A stretch of DNA of 55,892 nucleotides from Berkiella_A sp963976875 (GCA_963976875.1 CAXBML010000022.1:1-55892), one strand, 5' to 3'. Positions 1-8,693 are shown, counted from the first letter of the stretch. Notes: generated by a model not told the origin, from the sequence alone. Made by a program: numbers and translations.

Positions 1-567
1 CATGTAAATTGTTTGTTGCCAACCAAAGGCTAAAACGAGCTTGGCAACAGGCGCTTGTCCAAATACACCGCCCATCATGCCAACGGCAACCATGAAACCT
101 GTTAACAAGGCAAATCGATTCACCGGAAACCATAATGATGCGAGTTTTAAGCAACCCACAACTGCAAATGATCCCCCCAGACCCATGATAAAACGTCCAA
201 GCTCAGCAACCCATAAAACTTGTGCTGAACCAAAAACCGCACAGCCTAAAGCACAAAGCAGGGATGCGACTGTTAGTAGTATCCTGGGTTTATATTTATC
301 CATTAATAACCCAACAGGAATTTGCATCGCCGCATAAGCATAATAGTAAAAGGCAGCTAAATTGCCCAGCTGTTCGGCTGTCGTGTTAAATGTGAGCGTT
401 AAATCATCGTGCATCACACTGGGTGAGACTAACAACATTAATTCGTAGAGATAAAAAATAGCAGCCAAACCCCACACACAAGCCGCTCTTAGAGTCGATC
501 GCTGAGAAAAATCATACACGTCATCAGATGACGCTGCGTGTGTTGTCATTAAACCTGGCTCCCATTT
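1..567 (-). CDS. MFS transporter, N-terminal part (cut by window edge)
   Basis: The reverse strand reads open from an ATG at 567 to the window edge, giving 189 residues and no stop. After a short polar N-terminus there are several hydrophobic segments. The loop between the second and third has the motif-A pattern of the major facilitator superfamily (GLLMDKYKPR, around residues 85-94), and a later glycine-rich helix (RFIMGLGGSF) fits the same fold. This is therefore the first half of an inner-membrane secondary transporter. The substrate cannot be told from this half. No good ribosome-binding site precedes the ATG, so the start is uncertain. An ATG at 551 is out of frame and closes quickly. 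Confidence 0.8.
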
Positions 568-706
568 ATCATTATTTTATATATGGCCAAGCATCCTTGT
601 AGGCTCAAGGTAGATTTAAACTTTGAGAAATTCCATTTCTTATAATTACTTTGCAACAATCACCACTTAAAGTCAAAGCTGTAATAAACAAGATTACGCG
701 GCATAA

Positions 707-741
707 AAAAACACCCTCATATCAAGATATGAGGGTGTTTT
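707..741 (-). terminator. Rho-independent terminator after the Sel1 lipoprotein gene
   Basis: A stem of ACACCCTCATAT pairs with ATATGAGGGTGT around a CAAG loop. Read on the minus strand it ends in a run of T. It lies about 30 bases past the stop of the Sel1-repeat gene. The T-run on the other strand is also present, so it may stop transcription both ways. Confidence 0.8.
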
Positions 742-771
742 GGGGAGCAGTATCATTGTTTTTGATTTAAT

Positions 772-2871
772 CTATCTTTCTTCTATCAAATTATGATTTT
801 TATAGTTGTGGTAGTACTGCTTTGATAGTGCCAAAGCCTGTTCATTTTCTGGATGAGTCATCTCTTCTAAAATAGATTGTAAGAGCTCATCCATATGCTC
901 GATGCGGCTATCTGCAGAAATTGACCACCATGCATAAGCTTTAGGCCTATTTGGAGAAACGCCTATACCTTCATAATGCATTGTTGCCACTCTAAACTGA
1001 GCATATTCAGCACCCATTTTAGCTGCTTTGCTAAACCAACTATGTGCGGCACTTTGGTTTTGACCCACACCATTGCCGTTATAATACATCATACCTATAT
1101 TATAAAATGCTAAGGGAAAACGATTTTGGGTGGCTTGCTTAAAATACTTCATCGCTAAATTATAATTTGTTTCAACTTCTTTTCCTTTATAATAAAGCTC
1201 TCCAAGCTCATTCTGAGCTTCAGCATAACCTAGCTTCGCTGAGCGCTCGTACCATTGGATAGCCTCTGCTACGTTTTTATTCATACCAATGCCAAAATGG
1301 TATAGCCGGCCTATGCGGTATTGTGCTTGCGCACTACCACCTTGCATTTCACCCTTATTATGCCAATACACTGCTTTTTCTAAATCATGATATGTGCCTA
1401 TTCCTCGCAAGTACATAATACTAATCATGAACTGTCCATACGGATCATCTTTTAAAGCGGCATCATGGAAATGCTCAAATGCAGCATTCGCATTTCTCGG
1501 CAAACCTCGCCCAATCATATAATGATCGCCCAAGCGTACATTTGCCGCAGCTAAATCCCAACTTGATGCGATCTGGTACCAATAATTTGCAATACCAAAA
1601 TGTTGTTTGGCTCCCAGACCCGTTGCATACATCTCTCCCAAGCGATATGCCGCATAAGGATAATCATAATCGGCACTTAATCTATACCAATAAAATGCAT
1701 CTTTATAATTTTGGGTAATGCCATCACCAATTTCGTACATCACACCTAAATTAAATGCCCCTTTAGGAGACCCTTGCTCAGCGGCTAATTGAAAATAATC
1801 AAAGGCTCTTATTTTATCAACAGCGACACCCATGCCGTTAAGGTACATTTCACCTAACTCGGACCAAGCATCAGCATATCCCGCAGATCCTGCCTCTTCG
1901 TAAAGACGAACGGCTTTTCTATAATTCCGTCCTAAAACATTGTTCGTCGCATATAAATGCGCAAGTCGATACTTACCCTCTGACAATCCCTGATCTGCCG
2001 CTTGCTGGTAATAAGATCGAGCACGTTCCAAATCATGTAGGCTTCTTGCCCATGATTGATACAACTGTCCAGATTTAATTAAAGCTTCTTGAGCGCCACT
2101 TTGATAAGCTAAGTCATACCAATATTGTGCCTTATCATTACTTTTTAAAACGCCTTTGCCTTCTTTATATAGATACCCTAGCTGCAATTGGGCTTGAGCC
2201 AACCCCTGTTCTGCCGAATTTAAATACCAATAAGCGGCATTTTCATAGTTTTGCTCAACACTGATCCCATGATAATACATCTCTGCGATGCGGTTTTGAG
2301 CAAATTTATTACCTTGCTTAGCCGCCACTTCATAAAGCTCAAAAGCATTGACGAGAGATTGGTTAGTACCTTGCCGATAAAATTCATTTGCCTTAGCAAG
2401 TAAATCTTCCGATGGTGATAGTGCTAAATCTTCTTTTGATGGGCCCCACCACCAATCATGTCCCCAGCGCATTTTTTTAGAAATCGTGGGAAATGGGTTG
2501 ATATTAACCCCCATCGTCTTGGTGCCCCACCAATTTTGATAACGTTTAAACATACTTCTCTTACCACCCGCCTGATTTTGTGAAACGGTGGTTGGTCGCT
2601 GATTAGACGTGGCTTTTGCACCTCGAAAAGCATCTTCTACAGATTGGTCAGGTTGTGTCGCATCTAGCAAAGGCAACCCTTCTGGCACTTGCAAAGGCCC
2701 ACCCACTGCCCTGTACTCACGCTTTTCCCCATGCTCTAACAAAGGAACATAGCTCGCATCCATTGTGACGGATGAAACATTATCGCCTTGCTTTGGCATG
2801 GGCGTACAACCCACCAATGCAATTCCAAGAGCTGTATACAGTATGATTTGTCTTCCGTTACCTTCTCTCAC
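772..2871 (-). CDS. Sel1-repeat lipoprotein
   Basis: 699 residues starting at a GTG (2871) with an AGGAG ribosome-binding site five bases upstream. The N-terminus is a lipoprotein signal with a lipobox ending LVGC, lipidated Cys at about residue 22. From about residue 155 to the end run about fourteen Sel1-like repeats of 36 residues (A...LG.MY..G.GV..N...A..WY..AA), which form an alpha-helical solenoid. Sel1 proteins act as protein-protein scaffolds; in Legionella, relatives such as LpnE and EnhC take part in host interaction, so a surface or periplasmic interaction role is possible but only inferred. It lies 17 bases behind an outer-membrane barrel gene, very likely in one transcript, and a terminator follows. 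Confidence 0.9.
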   Translation of the reverse strand: MREGNGRQIILYTALGIALVGCTPMPKQGDNVSSVTMDASYVPLLEHGEKREYRAVGGPLQVPEGLPLLDATQPDQSVEDAFRGAKATSNQRPTTVSQNQAGGKRSMFKRYQNWWGTKTMGVNINPFPTISKKMRWGHDWWWGPSKEDLALSPSEDLLAKANEFYRQGTNQSLVNAFELYEVAAKQGNKFAQNRIAEMYYHGISVEQNYENAAYWYLNSAEQGLAQAQLQLGYLYKEGKGVLKSNDKAQYWYDLAYQSGAQEALIKSGQLYQSWARSLHDLERARSYYQQAADQGLSEGKYRLAHLYATNNVLGRNYRKAVRLYEEAGSAGYADAWSELGEMYLNGMGVAVDKIRAFDYFQLAAEQGSPKGAFNLGVMYEIGDGITQNYKDAFYWYRLSADYDYPYAAYRLGEMYATGLGAKQHFGIANYWYQIASSWDLAAANVRLGDHYMIGRGLPRNANAAFEHFHDAALKDDPYGQFMISIMYLRGIGTYHDLEKAVYWHNKGEMQGGSAQAQYRIGRLYHFGIGMNKNVAEAIQWYERSAKLGYAEAQNELGELYYKGKEVETNYNLAMKYFKQATQNRFPLAFYNIGMMYYNGNGVGQNQSAAHSWFSKAAKMGAEYAQFRVATMHYEGIGVSPNRPKAYAWWSISADSRIEHMDELLQSILEEMTHPENEQALALSKQYYHNYKNHNLIEER

Positions 2872-2888
2872 CTTCGCTCCTAGAAATG

Positions 2889-3776
2889 CTAAAGTTGATA
2901 GGTCAAACCTAAGAATGCACCCGTTGTTTTATTTTTATCTGCTTGAAAAGATAAACCCGAATCAAGAGGACCAAACTTGACTTTGCCTAAATCGACATAT
3001 CGATAAGTTGCTTCGATCAAGACATGTGAAGAGATTTGAACTCTTGCACCAATGCCTAGCTGCCATATAAAATTGGTTTTGGTTGTAGAGTCAGACAAAC
3101 GTGGCTGACTATTAAGATATAAAGTTGTCGTGTCGGATGCATAATATGAACCACCAGCACCCGCTAAAACATAGATCCCCAAGTTGGAAGGATGAAAATC
3201 AAACCATCGGTCAAATGTATATTCTACGTTTGCAAGCATCGCAAGCCTGGTAATGTCAGCTTGCACATTCATTGGAACCGTTGGTGCGATTGGGCTAGCG
3301 TTGTATTTTAAGGTTTCAGAAAATACCCACTCCATTTCTAAGGCCCATTTACGCCATCTATATCCCCATGCTAACAAGCCAGTAAATAAATCATCTTTGG
3401 ATTGTACTTCTGTAATCGGCACTCCAGCGGCATAGGCAACTGGCAAACCTGTAATAGGACTTAAAAAAGCGCCTCCGCTAGAGGTATTTTTGATGTTCTT
3501 GAGAGTCGTACGAGGTTGACCAAGAAGCAGACGTGCATACCAGCGATGATCGACTCGTCCCTCTTCAACATTAGCCAAAAAAGCCTTGTCGCTTTCATCT
3601 AATGAATCAAAGCCTTCTACTGCACTTTTAAAGGTGCTATTTTGCGCATTGCCATAAAACTTGCCATCGCTGCCGTCTACAACATCAAACTCAGCCAATA
3701 CAGGCTTGCTGAGCACAAAGACAAAACATGCGCCTAACAAAGTTAAACAGTGTATGAGTTTACTCTTCTGGTGCAC
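2889..3776 (-). CDS. Outer-membrane beta-barrel protein
   Basis: 295 residues from a GTG start with AGAGGG seven bases upstream. A Sec signal peptide spans about residues 1-28, ending in VLA before EFDV. The mature part has alternating beta-strand patterns in its second half (for example ARVQISSHVLIEATYRYVDL) and ends in a short hydrophobic strand (FLGLTYQL), as in OmpA/opacity-type eight-stranded barrels. The first 75 mature residues are polar and may form a plug or a separate segment. It is transcribed just ahead of the Sel1 lipoprotein, so the two may act together at the outer membrane. No close family name can be given. Confidence 0.75.
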   Translation of the reverse strand: MHQKSKLIHCLTLLGACFVFVLSKPVLAEFDVVDGSDGKFYGNAQNSTFKSAVEGFDSLDESDKAFLANVEEGRVDHRWYARLLLGQPRTTLKNIKNTSSGGAFLSPITGLPVAYAAGVPITEVQSKDDLFTGLLAWGYRWRKWALEMEWVFSETLKYNASPIAPTVPMNVQADITRLAMLANVEYTFDRWFDFHPSNLGIYVLAGAGGSYYASDTTTLYLNSQPRLSDSTTKTNFIWQLGIGARVQISSHVLIEATYRYVDLGKVKFGPLDSGLSFQADKNKTTGAFLGLTYQL

Positions 3777-3822
3777 TTGACTTCCCTCTTAAACTTTAAA
3801 AATTAGTTAATCTTCACTCTTA

Positions 3823-4116
3823 CTACTTAAGATTTGCTGCTTCATTCACTCTTTCTCGCAGTTCCTTACCTGGTTTGAAATGCGCAACATACTTTCCGGC
3901 TGTATTCACGTACTCCCCAGTTTTAGGGTTTCTTGCAACTCTCGGCGCTCTAAAACGCAACGCAAAACTTCCAAACCCTCTAATTTCTATACGCTGCCCC
4001 TGCTCTAAGGCCATGGACATCTGTTCAAAGATAAGCTTAACCGCTTCCTCTATATTTTTAATAGCTGTTTGGGGTTGCTTACCTGCAAGAATTTCTATTA
4101 ATTCCGCTCTAGTCAT
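3823..4116 (-). CDS. ihfB: Integration host factor subunit beta
   Basis: 97 residues counted from the ATG at 4116. An in-frame TTG at 4131 would add five residues, but the conserved family start is MT(K/R)xELIE, which matches the ATG. The HU/IHF fold is complete, with the beta-arm core GQRIEIRGFGSF at about 45-56 and the DNA-intercalating RNPKTG motif followed by the PGKELRERVN tail. The IRGFGSF/HYRAPR-like arm and C-terminus favour IHF-beta over HU. IHF bends DNA as an alpha/beta heterodimer; the alpha gene is not in this window. The gene is divergent from rpoS, with a short inverted repeat in between. Confidence 0.92.
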   Translation of the reverse strand: MTRAELIEILAGKQPQTAIKNIEEAVKLIFEQMSMALEQGQRIEIRGFGSFALRFRAPRVARNPKTGEYVNTAGKYVAHFKPGKELRERVNEAANLK

Positions 4117-4148
4117 AACCTCATCTTCCAACTGATTTTTAATCTAAT

Positions 4149-4173
4149 TGTTACAGTAATTTGCATTGTAACA
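4149..4173. promoter_or_regulatory. Inverted repeat upstream of ihfB
   Basis: TGTTACA and TGTAACA form a perfect seven-base inverted repeat around eleven A/T-rich bases, about 33 bases before the ihfB ATG. On the minus strand the right half contains TACAAT, a plausible -10 box. It may be an operator for ihfB, but no known binding site is recognised. Confidence 0.3.
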
Positions 4174-4365
4174 CCATGTTGAAAAATAACGATACTCGAC
4201 TAGCAACCTTATTTACGGCTGTCCATCAATTTTACAATTTAATTTTTTGTTACTTTTCATACAAACATATAACTCTATGAGAACCCTAAAAAAAAATTAT
4301 TAGGCCTAGTTTATGCATCTCCTCTGATAACTAAAACTAAAAACTATATCAGCCTGGGGGCAATT

Positions 4366-5316
4366 ATGAAAAATTCATGGAATGGACCTATAGATTTTAA
4401 ACAAAGTAACCAACAAAAAAATAATTCAACAAAGTCATCATTAAATTACAATGCTAGTGGCTACAATGCCAGCACCTCAAATCAAGAATCTGACCCTACG
4501 CAGATATATCTTCGTGAAATAGGTGCGACTCCTTTACTCTCTGCTGCAGAAGAAGTTCATTATGCCCGTTTATCTCAACAAGGTGATTTAAAAGCACGCA
4601 ACCATATGATCCAATCTAATCTTAGATTGGTTGTAAAAATAGCCAGGCGCTACCTCAATCGAGGCCTATCATTACTAGACTTGGTTGAAGAAGGCAACTT
4701 AGGCTTAATCAGAGCCGTTGAAAAATATGACCCAGAAAGAGGATTCCGTTTCTCTACCTATGCAACTTGGTGGATAAGACAAAATATTGAACGTGCTTTA
4801 ATGAACCAAACCCGTACAATCCGTCTACCTATACATGTCATAAAAGAACTGAATGTATACTTAAGAAAAGCCAGAGATATGGCTCAAACTTTAGATCATG
4901 AACCAAATTACGAGGAAATTGCTGAAACTCTCAATATCTCTCCAGACAATGTTAATCGTTTATTTAGACTTAATGAAAAAACACTTTCTCTAGATACGCC
5001 TATGGGAGAAGACTCCGACAAACCATTGATGGAAGCGCTTGCAGAGCAAAATACCCAATCACCCCATTTATCTCATGAGCAAAAAAACTTATTTGCCCAT
5101 TTAGTTCGGAGCCTAGATAATCTCAATGAAAAACAAAAATCTATTCTCGCACAACGCTTCGGTTTATTTGGGAACGAAGAAACAACGCTAGAAGAAGTCG
5201 GAAAAGTTGTTGGCTTAACTCGAGAAAGAGTTCGTCAAATACAAGTAGAAGCATTAAAACAGCTTAGAGAAAAAATGGAAGAAGAAGGTATTAAAGCTGA
5301 AAACTTATTTTGTTAA
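4366..5316 (+). CDS. rpoS: RNA polymerase sigma factor RpoS
   Basis: 316 residues. Sigma-70 regions are in order: 1.2 at about 43-75 (DPTQIYLREIG), 2 at about 78-150 with the core-binding and -10 recognition helices (RFSTYATWWIRQNIERA), 3 at about 155-215 and 4 at about 240-300 with the helix-turn-helix TLEEVGKVVGLTRERVRQIQ. The IRLPIHVIKELNVYLR stretch and C-terminal AENLF follow RpoS rather than RpoD, and the long acidic region 1.1 of RpoD is absent. RpoS directs stationary-phase and stress transcription. The first 40 residues are unusually rich in Asn, Ser and Gln. A GGGG-rich ribosome-binding site precedes the ATG. In many gammaproteobacteria rpoS follows nlpD; here it stands alone, divergent from ihfB. 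Confidence 0.95.
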   Translation: MKNSWNGPIDFKQSNQQKNNSTKSSLNYNASGYNASTSNQESDPTQIYLREIGATPLLSAAEEVHYARLSQQGDLKARNHMIQSNLRLVVKIARRYLNRGLSLLDLVEEGNLGLIRAVEKYDPERGFRFSTYATWWIRQNIERALMNQTRTIRLPIHVIKELNVYLRKARDMAQTLDHEPNYEEIAETLNISPDNVNRLFRLNEKTLSLDTPMGEDSDKPLMEALAEQNTQSPHLSHEQKNLFAHLVRSLDNLNEKQKSILAQRFGLFGNEETTLEEVGKVVGLTRERVRQIQVEALKQLREKMEEEGIKAENLFC

Positions 5317-5338
5317 TCTTTTACCTAATCTTTGGGCC

Positions 5339-5363
5339 GCCTTCTCCTGGAGTTGGAGAAGGC
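5339..5363 (+). terminator. Hairpin after rpoS, possible terminator
   Basis: GCCTTCTCC pairs perfectly with GGAGAAGGC around a seven-base loop, 22 bases past the rpoS stop and between two convergent genes. No T-run follows, so intrinsic termination is doubtful. It may instead protect the 3' end. Its base composition resembles the arms of the 175-bp palindromic repeats in this window. Confidence 0.4.
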
Positions 5364-5381
5364 TCCCTATTAGGAACTCTC

Positions 5382-5597
5382 TTATCTCACACCTGCAAGT
5401 GACATAGCAAACTTTACTAGCAGTAAAACACCGACAACAAAACCGCCCGTCAAAAGAACCCCTATCAATATAAATACCAGCGGACTACCATGCTTAAAGT
5501 CCCTTTCTCTATTTTTACTATTCTGAACCCCAAACATACCTGCCAACACACTTAGCAAGACCTGAAATACGGTTGGCTTCTGATTATTTTGGCTCAT
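5382..5597 (-). CDS. DUF2970 small membrane protein
   Basis: 71 residues. The pattern QVLLSVLAGMFGVQ followed by NRERDFKHGSP is the signature of the DUF2970 family, small inner-membrane proteins of proteobacteria. One or two hydrophobic segments span about residues 41-67, with a cytosolic N-terminus. The function of the family is not known. It is convergent with rpoS and divergent from zapB. Confidence 0.75.
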   Translation of the reverse strand: MSQNNQKPTVFQVLLSVLAGMFGVQNSKNRERDFKHGSPLVFILIGVLLTGGFVVGVLLLVKFAMSLAGVR

Positions 5598-5696
5598 TTT
5601 TTACCTTATCTTCGATTGACAGCTTGCCAGCTTGAGTGAAGCCCCTTAAAATTGTGGGCACAAATATTTAAAGTCCATTGTACTGAGGAAAATACT

Positions 5697-5951
5697 ATGA
5701 CAAGCAATTTATTTTTACAACTTGAAGAAAAAGTAGAACATGCCGTTGAAACTATTGAGCTATTAAGATTACAAATAGAAGAGCTTGAAGAAGAAAATAT
5801 CGCTTTAAAAGCTGAGCATGAAAAATGGAGATGTGATTTATCTAGCTTGATCGGGCGACTAGATAATGCTGACCTGCAGTCAAGCCAAGCAGAAGAATAC
5901 GAAGAAGAGCGAATCTCTGAAGCGGAAGAAGAAGATTTTGTAACAGCTTAA
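5697..5951 (+). CDS. zapB: Cell division protein ZapB
   Basis: 84 residues from the ATG at 5697, which has a GAGGA ribosome-binding site six bases upstream; a longer reading frame from 5652 has none. The protein is almost entirely coiled coil in its first 55 residues (LEEKVEHAVETIELLRLQIEELEEEN), with a short acidic C-terminus. Its length and the opening pattern match ZapB, the cytoplasmic protein that joins the Z-ring through ZapA (encoded at 45.3 kb in this window). The conserved C-terminal (L)IGRLDN-like segment is also present. Small coiled coils are easily confused, so some doubt remains. Confidence 0.8.
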   Translation: MTSNLFLQLEEKVEHAVETIELLRLQIEELEEENIALKAEHEKWRCDLSSLIGRLDNADLQSSQAEEYEEERISEAEEEDFVTA

Positions 5952-6258
5952 AGTCTTACACATTTAAGCATTATGAAAAAATGTGCGTGATAAGCGAAGC
6001 AAATCTGCCCCTCTCCCAATGCTGCGAGAGGGTGGTTTACTAAGCAAAAGTTCAGAAAGCCCGGCGAGGGTTACTGGCTGATAGCTCCAACCTAATCAAC
6101 CCTCACCAGGCCTACGGCTGTCCTCTCCCAGCATCGGGAGAGGGAACTGATTCGCTTCGCTCATCAAATGACAGAACAACTACCCTTCATAGAGAGTTAG
6201 TATTCTATTTAAACTCTGGAAGAAAAAACATGGGCCGAGTAAGATTGTATAAATTAAA
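5952..6258. other. Intergenic stretch between zapB and the DUF47 gene
   Basis: About 300 bases between two convergent genes. It is mostly filled by the first copy of the long palindromic repeat (5988-6166). The remainder, 6167-6258, shows no gene or clear signal. Confidence 0.7.
5988..6166. repeat. Long nested palindromic element, copy 1
   Basis: Outer arms begin TGATAAGCGAAGC and end GCTTCGCTCATCA. Inside them lie two self-complementary blocks built on CCTCTCCCA...GGGAGAGG, and in the centre GGCGAGGGTT faces AACCCTCACC. The whole unit can fold as one long interrupted hairpin. Two closely related copies lie at 9755 and 34183. This copy has drifted most, with a weaker left hairpin. No coding sequence is visible inside. 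Confidence 0.85.
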
Positions 6259-6930
6259 CTAAGACGCAATTAATAACTGTAATCTATGCCCGACTTTTTG
6301 AGCGTGATCAGCTATTGCGCCAGCTTTATCAAATATTTTATATAAAAACATTGCATCTATAGGGGGGATATTTGTCTCGAAGGTGAACAACTCACCTCTA
6401 ATTTGTACCTGAATTTCATCAGTCTCTCTTTCTAGCTGATCCAACTCACATATCCACTGTTTTACGATTCTTACTTCACGACCTTTAAAGCCAGTCTCAA
6501 GCAAGTCCTCCAACTCGGAAACCGCCTTACTTGCTTTTTCTGCCGCACTTAAACAAGCATTGATGAAGCCACTAAAGCCTTCTCGAATAGGTTCAGGAAT
6601 ATCAAGCGTGCGACCCAAAATAATTCCGGCCACATCTTTTGTTTCATTGGCAATATAATCTTGCTCACGCAGTAGTTCTAGTAAGTCGGAACGAGATACC
6701 GGCATAAACAAACTATGAGGCATTTGCAATCTAATTTGCTGTTTAATCTCATCTGCTTCCCCTTCTAGCTTTGAGATTTGGCCTTGTAACAGTCTTGCCT
6801 GCTCCCAATTTTGAGCATATACAGCCTCAATAAATTCTGGCAATAAACTAGCACATTCAAAAACTTTATCCATATGTTCTTGAATAGGCTTAAACGGAGA
6901 TGAGGCAAATATATTTAAAAATCCAGTCAC
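6259..6930 (-). CDS. DUF47 (TIGR00153) PhoU-like protein
   Basis: 223 residues forming an all-helical protein of the DUF47/TIGR00153 family, related to PhoU. The typical opening (MTGFLNIFASSPFKPIQEHMDKV) and the paired E/D-rich metal-binding helices (LEGEADEIKQQIR at about 54, LERETDEIQVQIR at about 172) are visible. Such proteins are usually encoded beside a PitA-type phosphate transporter and thought to regulate it; no transporter gene is next to it here. Function is inferred from the family only. Confidence 0.85.
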   Translation of the reverse strand: MTGFLNIFASSPFKPIQEHMDKVFECASLLPEFIEAVYAQNWEQARLLQGQISKLEGEADEIKQQIRLQMPHSLFMPVSRSDLLELLREQDYIANETKDVAGIILGRTLDIPEPIREGFSGFINACLSAAEKASKAVSELEDLLETGFKGREVRIVKQWICELDQLERETDEIQVQIRGELFTFETNIPPIDAMFLYKIFDKAGAIADHAQKVGHRLQLLIAS

Positions 6931-7063
6931 AATATTCCAAAGTACTTAAAGTTTATTAGTGGCAATCAAATTCTAATCATTACAATAATCACAGTATAAA
7001 CTTTTTTTTACCCAATTGCACTAAAAACATGGATAAATGCTTGCAAATCAACGCAAATAATGG

Positions 7064-7852
7064 TTAGTCACATGCGGCAACCTGAAAACCGACTAGCCAG
7101 CCATTTTTAACGCATTCCCTGAACGTTTCAGGTATATTTATTTTTTTATATTTCTGCAATAACTTTTCACTTACTTCACCAAAACTTTTGCCCTCAGCTA
7201 TCATTTCCAACATGTTATGTGACATCTCACTCAAGGGGTGAATTAATAACGTCCAATCTTGTCGAAATATAATCAACTTATCGCCTGGAAAATCTAAATT
7301 TACATTTTCTTCCCCTAAAGAATCAGCTTGGTTTTGTTGCCAAATTGATAGAATAGGGTAACAGGAGTCAAATAATGTGCTGCCTACGGGTAGTTGAAAA
7401 ATTAAATTTGTTTGTTGTGACTCAGGCACTTGTTCCAGCGCAAATAAATTTATAGGCTGATACTCCGCGCTGTCCAAAGCCTGACAGCACGCCCACTCTA
7501 AACGCGCCATGTCGGGCAAATATGGCAACTGTTGTTGTACCGGCTCAAATGTTGCTAAAAAAGCAGCAAACAGACTCCCATATTGGCTCATGTCTGGATG
7601 ATGGTTTTGATGCGACATAATAAAGCGTTGGCATAAGGCGGTAAAGTATTGTTCACCAACCAGCTTAAAGCAAACAGGATACGCATCCTTCAAAATACTA
7701 ATAACATTACCCAGTATGCTCTGCCTGTAAATATTAATACGTTGCTTTGCATCTAAATTATGATCTACTTCAATAAGTGGCTCAATCAAAGTGGACATTT
7801 CATTGGTTTGTAATGCCGCCATAAAATTTTTTTGGATATTCTTAAGATCCAT
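7064..7852 (-). CDS. bufC1: Bufferin partner protein BufC/HvfC (DUF2063)
   Basis: 262 residues. The N-terminal half has the DUF2063 pattern (Y..N....I...L...YP....L.GE..F) seen as RINIYRQSILGNVISILKDAYPVCFKLVGEQYF at about 39-70, split here only for citation, followed by a P.MA.LEWA helix. In known bufferin systems this protein partners the MNIO enzyme and is needed for precursor recognition and modification. The gene starts 14 bases after the MNIO gene ends, so the two are almost certainly co-transcribed. It is the last gene of the operon; the DoxX-like fourth gene found in some systems is not present downstream. Confidence 0.85.
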   Translation of the reverse strand: MDLKNIQKNFMAALQTNEMSTLIEPLIEVDHNLDAKQRINIYRQSILGNVISILKDAYPVCFKLVGEQYFTALCQRFIMSHQNHHPDMSQYGSLFAAFLATFEPVQQQLPYLPDMARLEWACCQALDSAEYQPINLFALEQVPESQQTNLIFQLPVGSTLFDSCYPILSIWQQNQADSLGEENVNLDFPGDKLIIFRQDWTLLIHPLSEMSHNMLEMIAEGKSFGEVSEKLLQKYKKINIPETFRECVKNGWLVGFQVAACD

Positions 7853-7865
7853 ACTGGTCTACTTA

Positions 7866-8693
7866 TTAATGTTCTGCTTGTTGATAGCTTTCTGCTTGGT
7901 GCGCTTGCGCCAATAAAGTGGAAAACTCTGGAATATCAGAGTCCCACTCAATAAGTGCAGGCACAGCGCCAAACCGAACAAGCGCCTTCTGATATAAGTT
8001 CCATACGGGCTCACTGACCGCCCTACTATGTGTATCGAGCAAATGTGTCTGCTGGTCTTCATACCCAGCTAAATGAAATTGTTTAACACGTTCAACTGGA
8101 ATGCCTTCTAAGTAGTGGGTCGCATCAAAGCCATGATTCTGTGCATTGACATAAATATTATTAATATCTAATAATATATAACAATCAGCTCGCTGAACAA
8201 CTTCCGTCATAAACTCCCATTCTGTCATGTCTGCTTGTTTAAACCTTAAATAACTAGAAATATTCTCTAACAAGATCTTCTGACCCAGTAAATCTTGTAC
8301 TAATCGAATTCTATCTACTAAGTGCGATATAGCACTCTCATTAAATGGCAACGGTAATAAGTCGGGAATATAGTTTTGATTAAAAGAGGTCCAGCATAAG
8401 TGATCAGAGATCCAGCTAGGCTCAAATTTTTGCTGCAAAGCCTTTAATTGAGCAATATATTTAAAATTAAGAGGATCGCTCGAACCTATAGATAAACTAA
8501 CGCCATGAAATACAATGGGATAATCTCTCCTAATTAAACTCAAGTGTCTTTCGGGTAAAGCACGCGCTCCCATATAGTTTTCAGTTACTGCTTCAAACCA
8601 TGGTACTTTAGGTTTTTCTTCTAAAATTGTTTTATAGTGCTCAGCTCTCAAGCCAATACCGACACCCTTGATAGTTTGAGCACTATATTTCAC
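7866..8693 (-). CDS. bufB1: MNIO-family RiPP-modifying enzyme BufB/HvfB (DUF692)
   Basis: 275 residues from a GTG start with AAGGA six bases upstream. It is a TIM-barrel DUF692 (multinuclear non-heme iron oxidase) protein, with the metal-ligand motifs in order: GIGLR, FHGVSLSIG, SDHLCW, ENISSYL, LLDINNIYVNAQNHG, FHLAGY, DTHSRAVSEPVW and IEWDSDIPEF. Enzymes of this family convert precursor cysteines to thiooxazole or related heterocycles using iron and oxygen. The adjacent precursor (DUF2282) and partner (DUF2063) genes mark it as a bufferin-type enzyme. All expected ligands appear intact, so it should be active in the cytosol. Confidence 0.9.
   Translation of the reverse strand: MKYSAQTIKGVGIGLRAEHYKTILEEKPKVPWFEAVTENYMGARALPERHLSLIRRDYPIVFHGVSLSIGSSDPLNFKYIAQLKALQQKFEPSWISDHLCWTSFNQNYIPDLLPLPFNESAISHLVDRIRLVQDLLGQKILLENISSYLRFKQADMTEWEFMTEVVQRADCYILLDINNIYVNAQNHGFDATHYLEGIPVERVKQFHLAGYEDQQTHLLDTHSRAVSEPVWNLYQKALVRFGAVPALIEWDSDIPEFSTLLAQAHQAESYQQAEH

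Noticed and set aside
41..337. Plus-strand open frame of about 98 codons
   Set aside because: It is antisense to the MFS transporter frame, which has clear membrane helices and a motif A. The plus-strand product has no recognisable features.
5988..6166. CRISPR array
   Set aside because: The repeats are few, long, palindromic and far apart, with no regular spacers; no cas genes are present.
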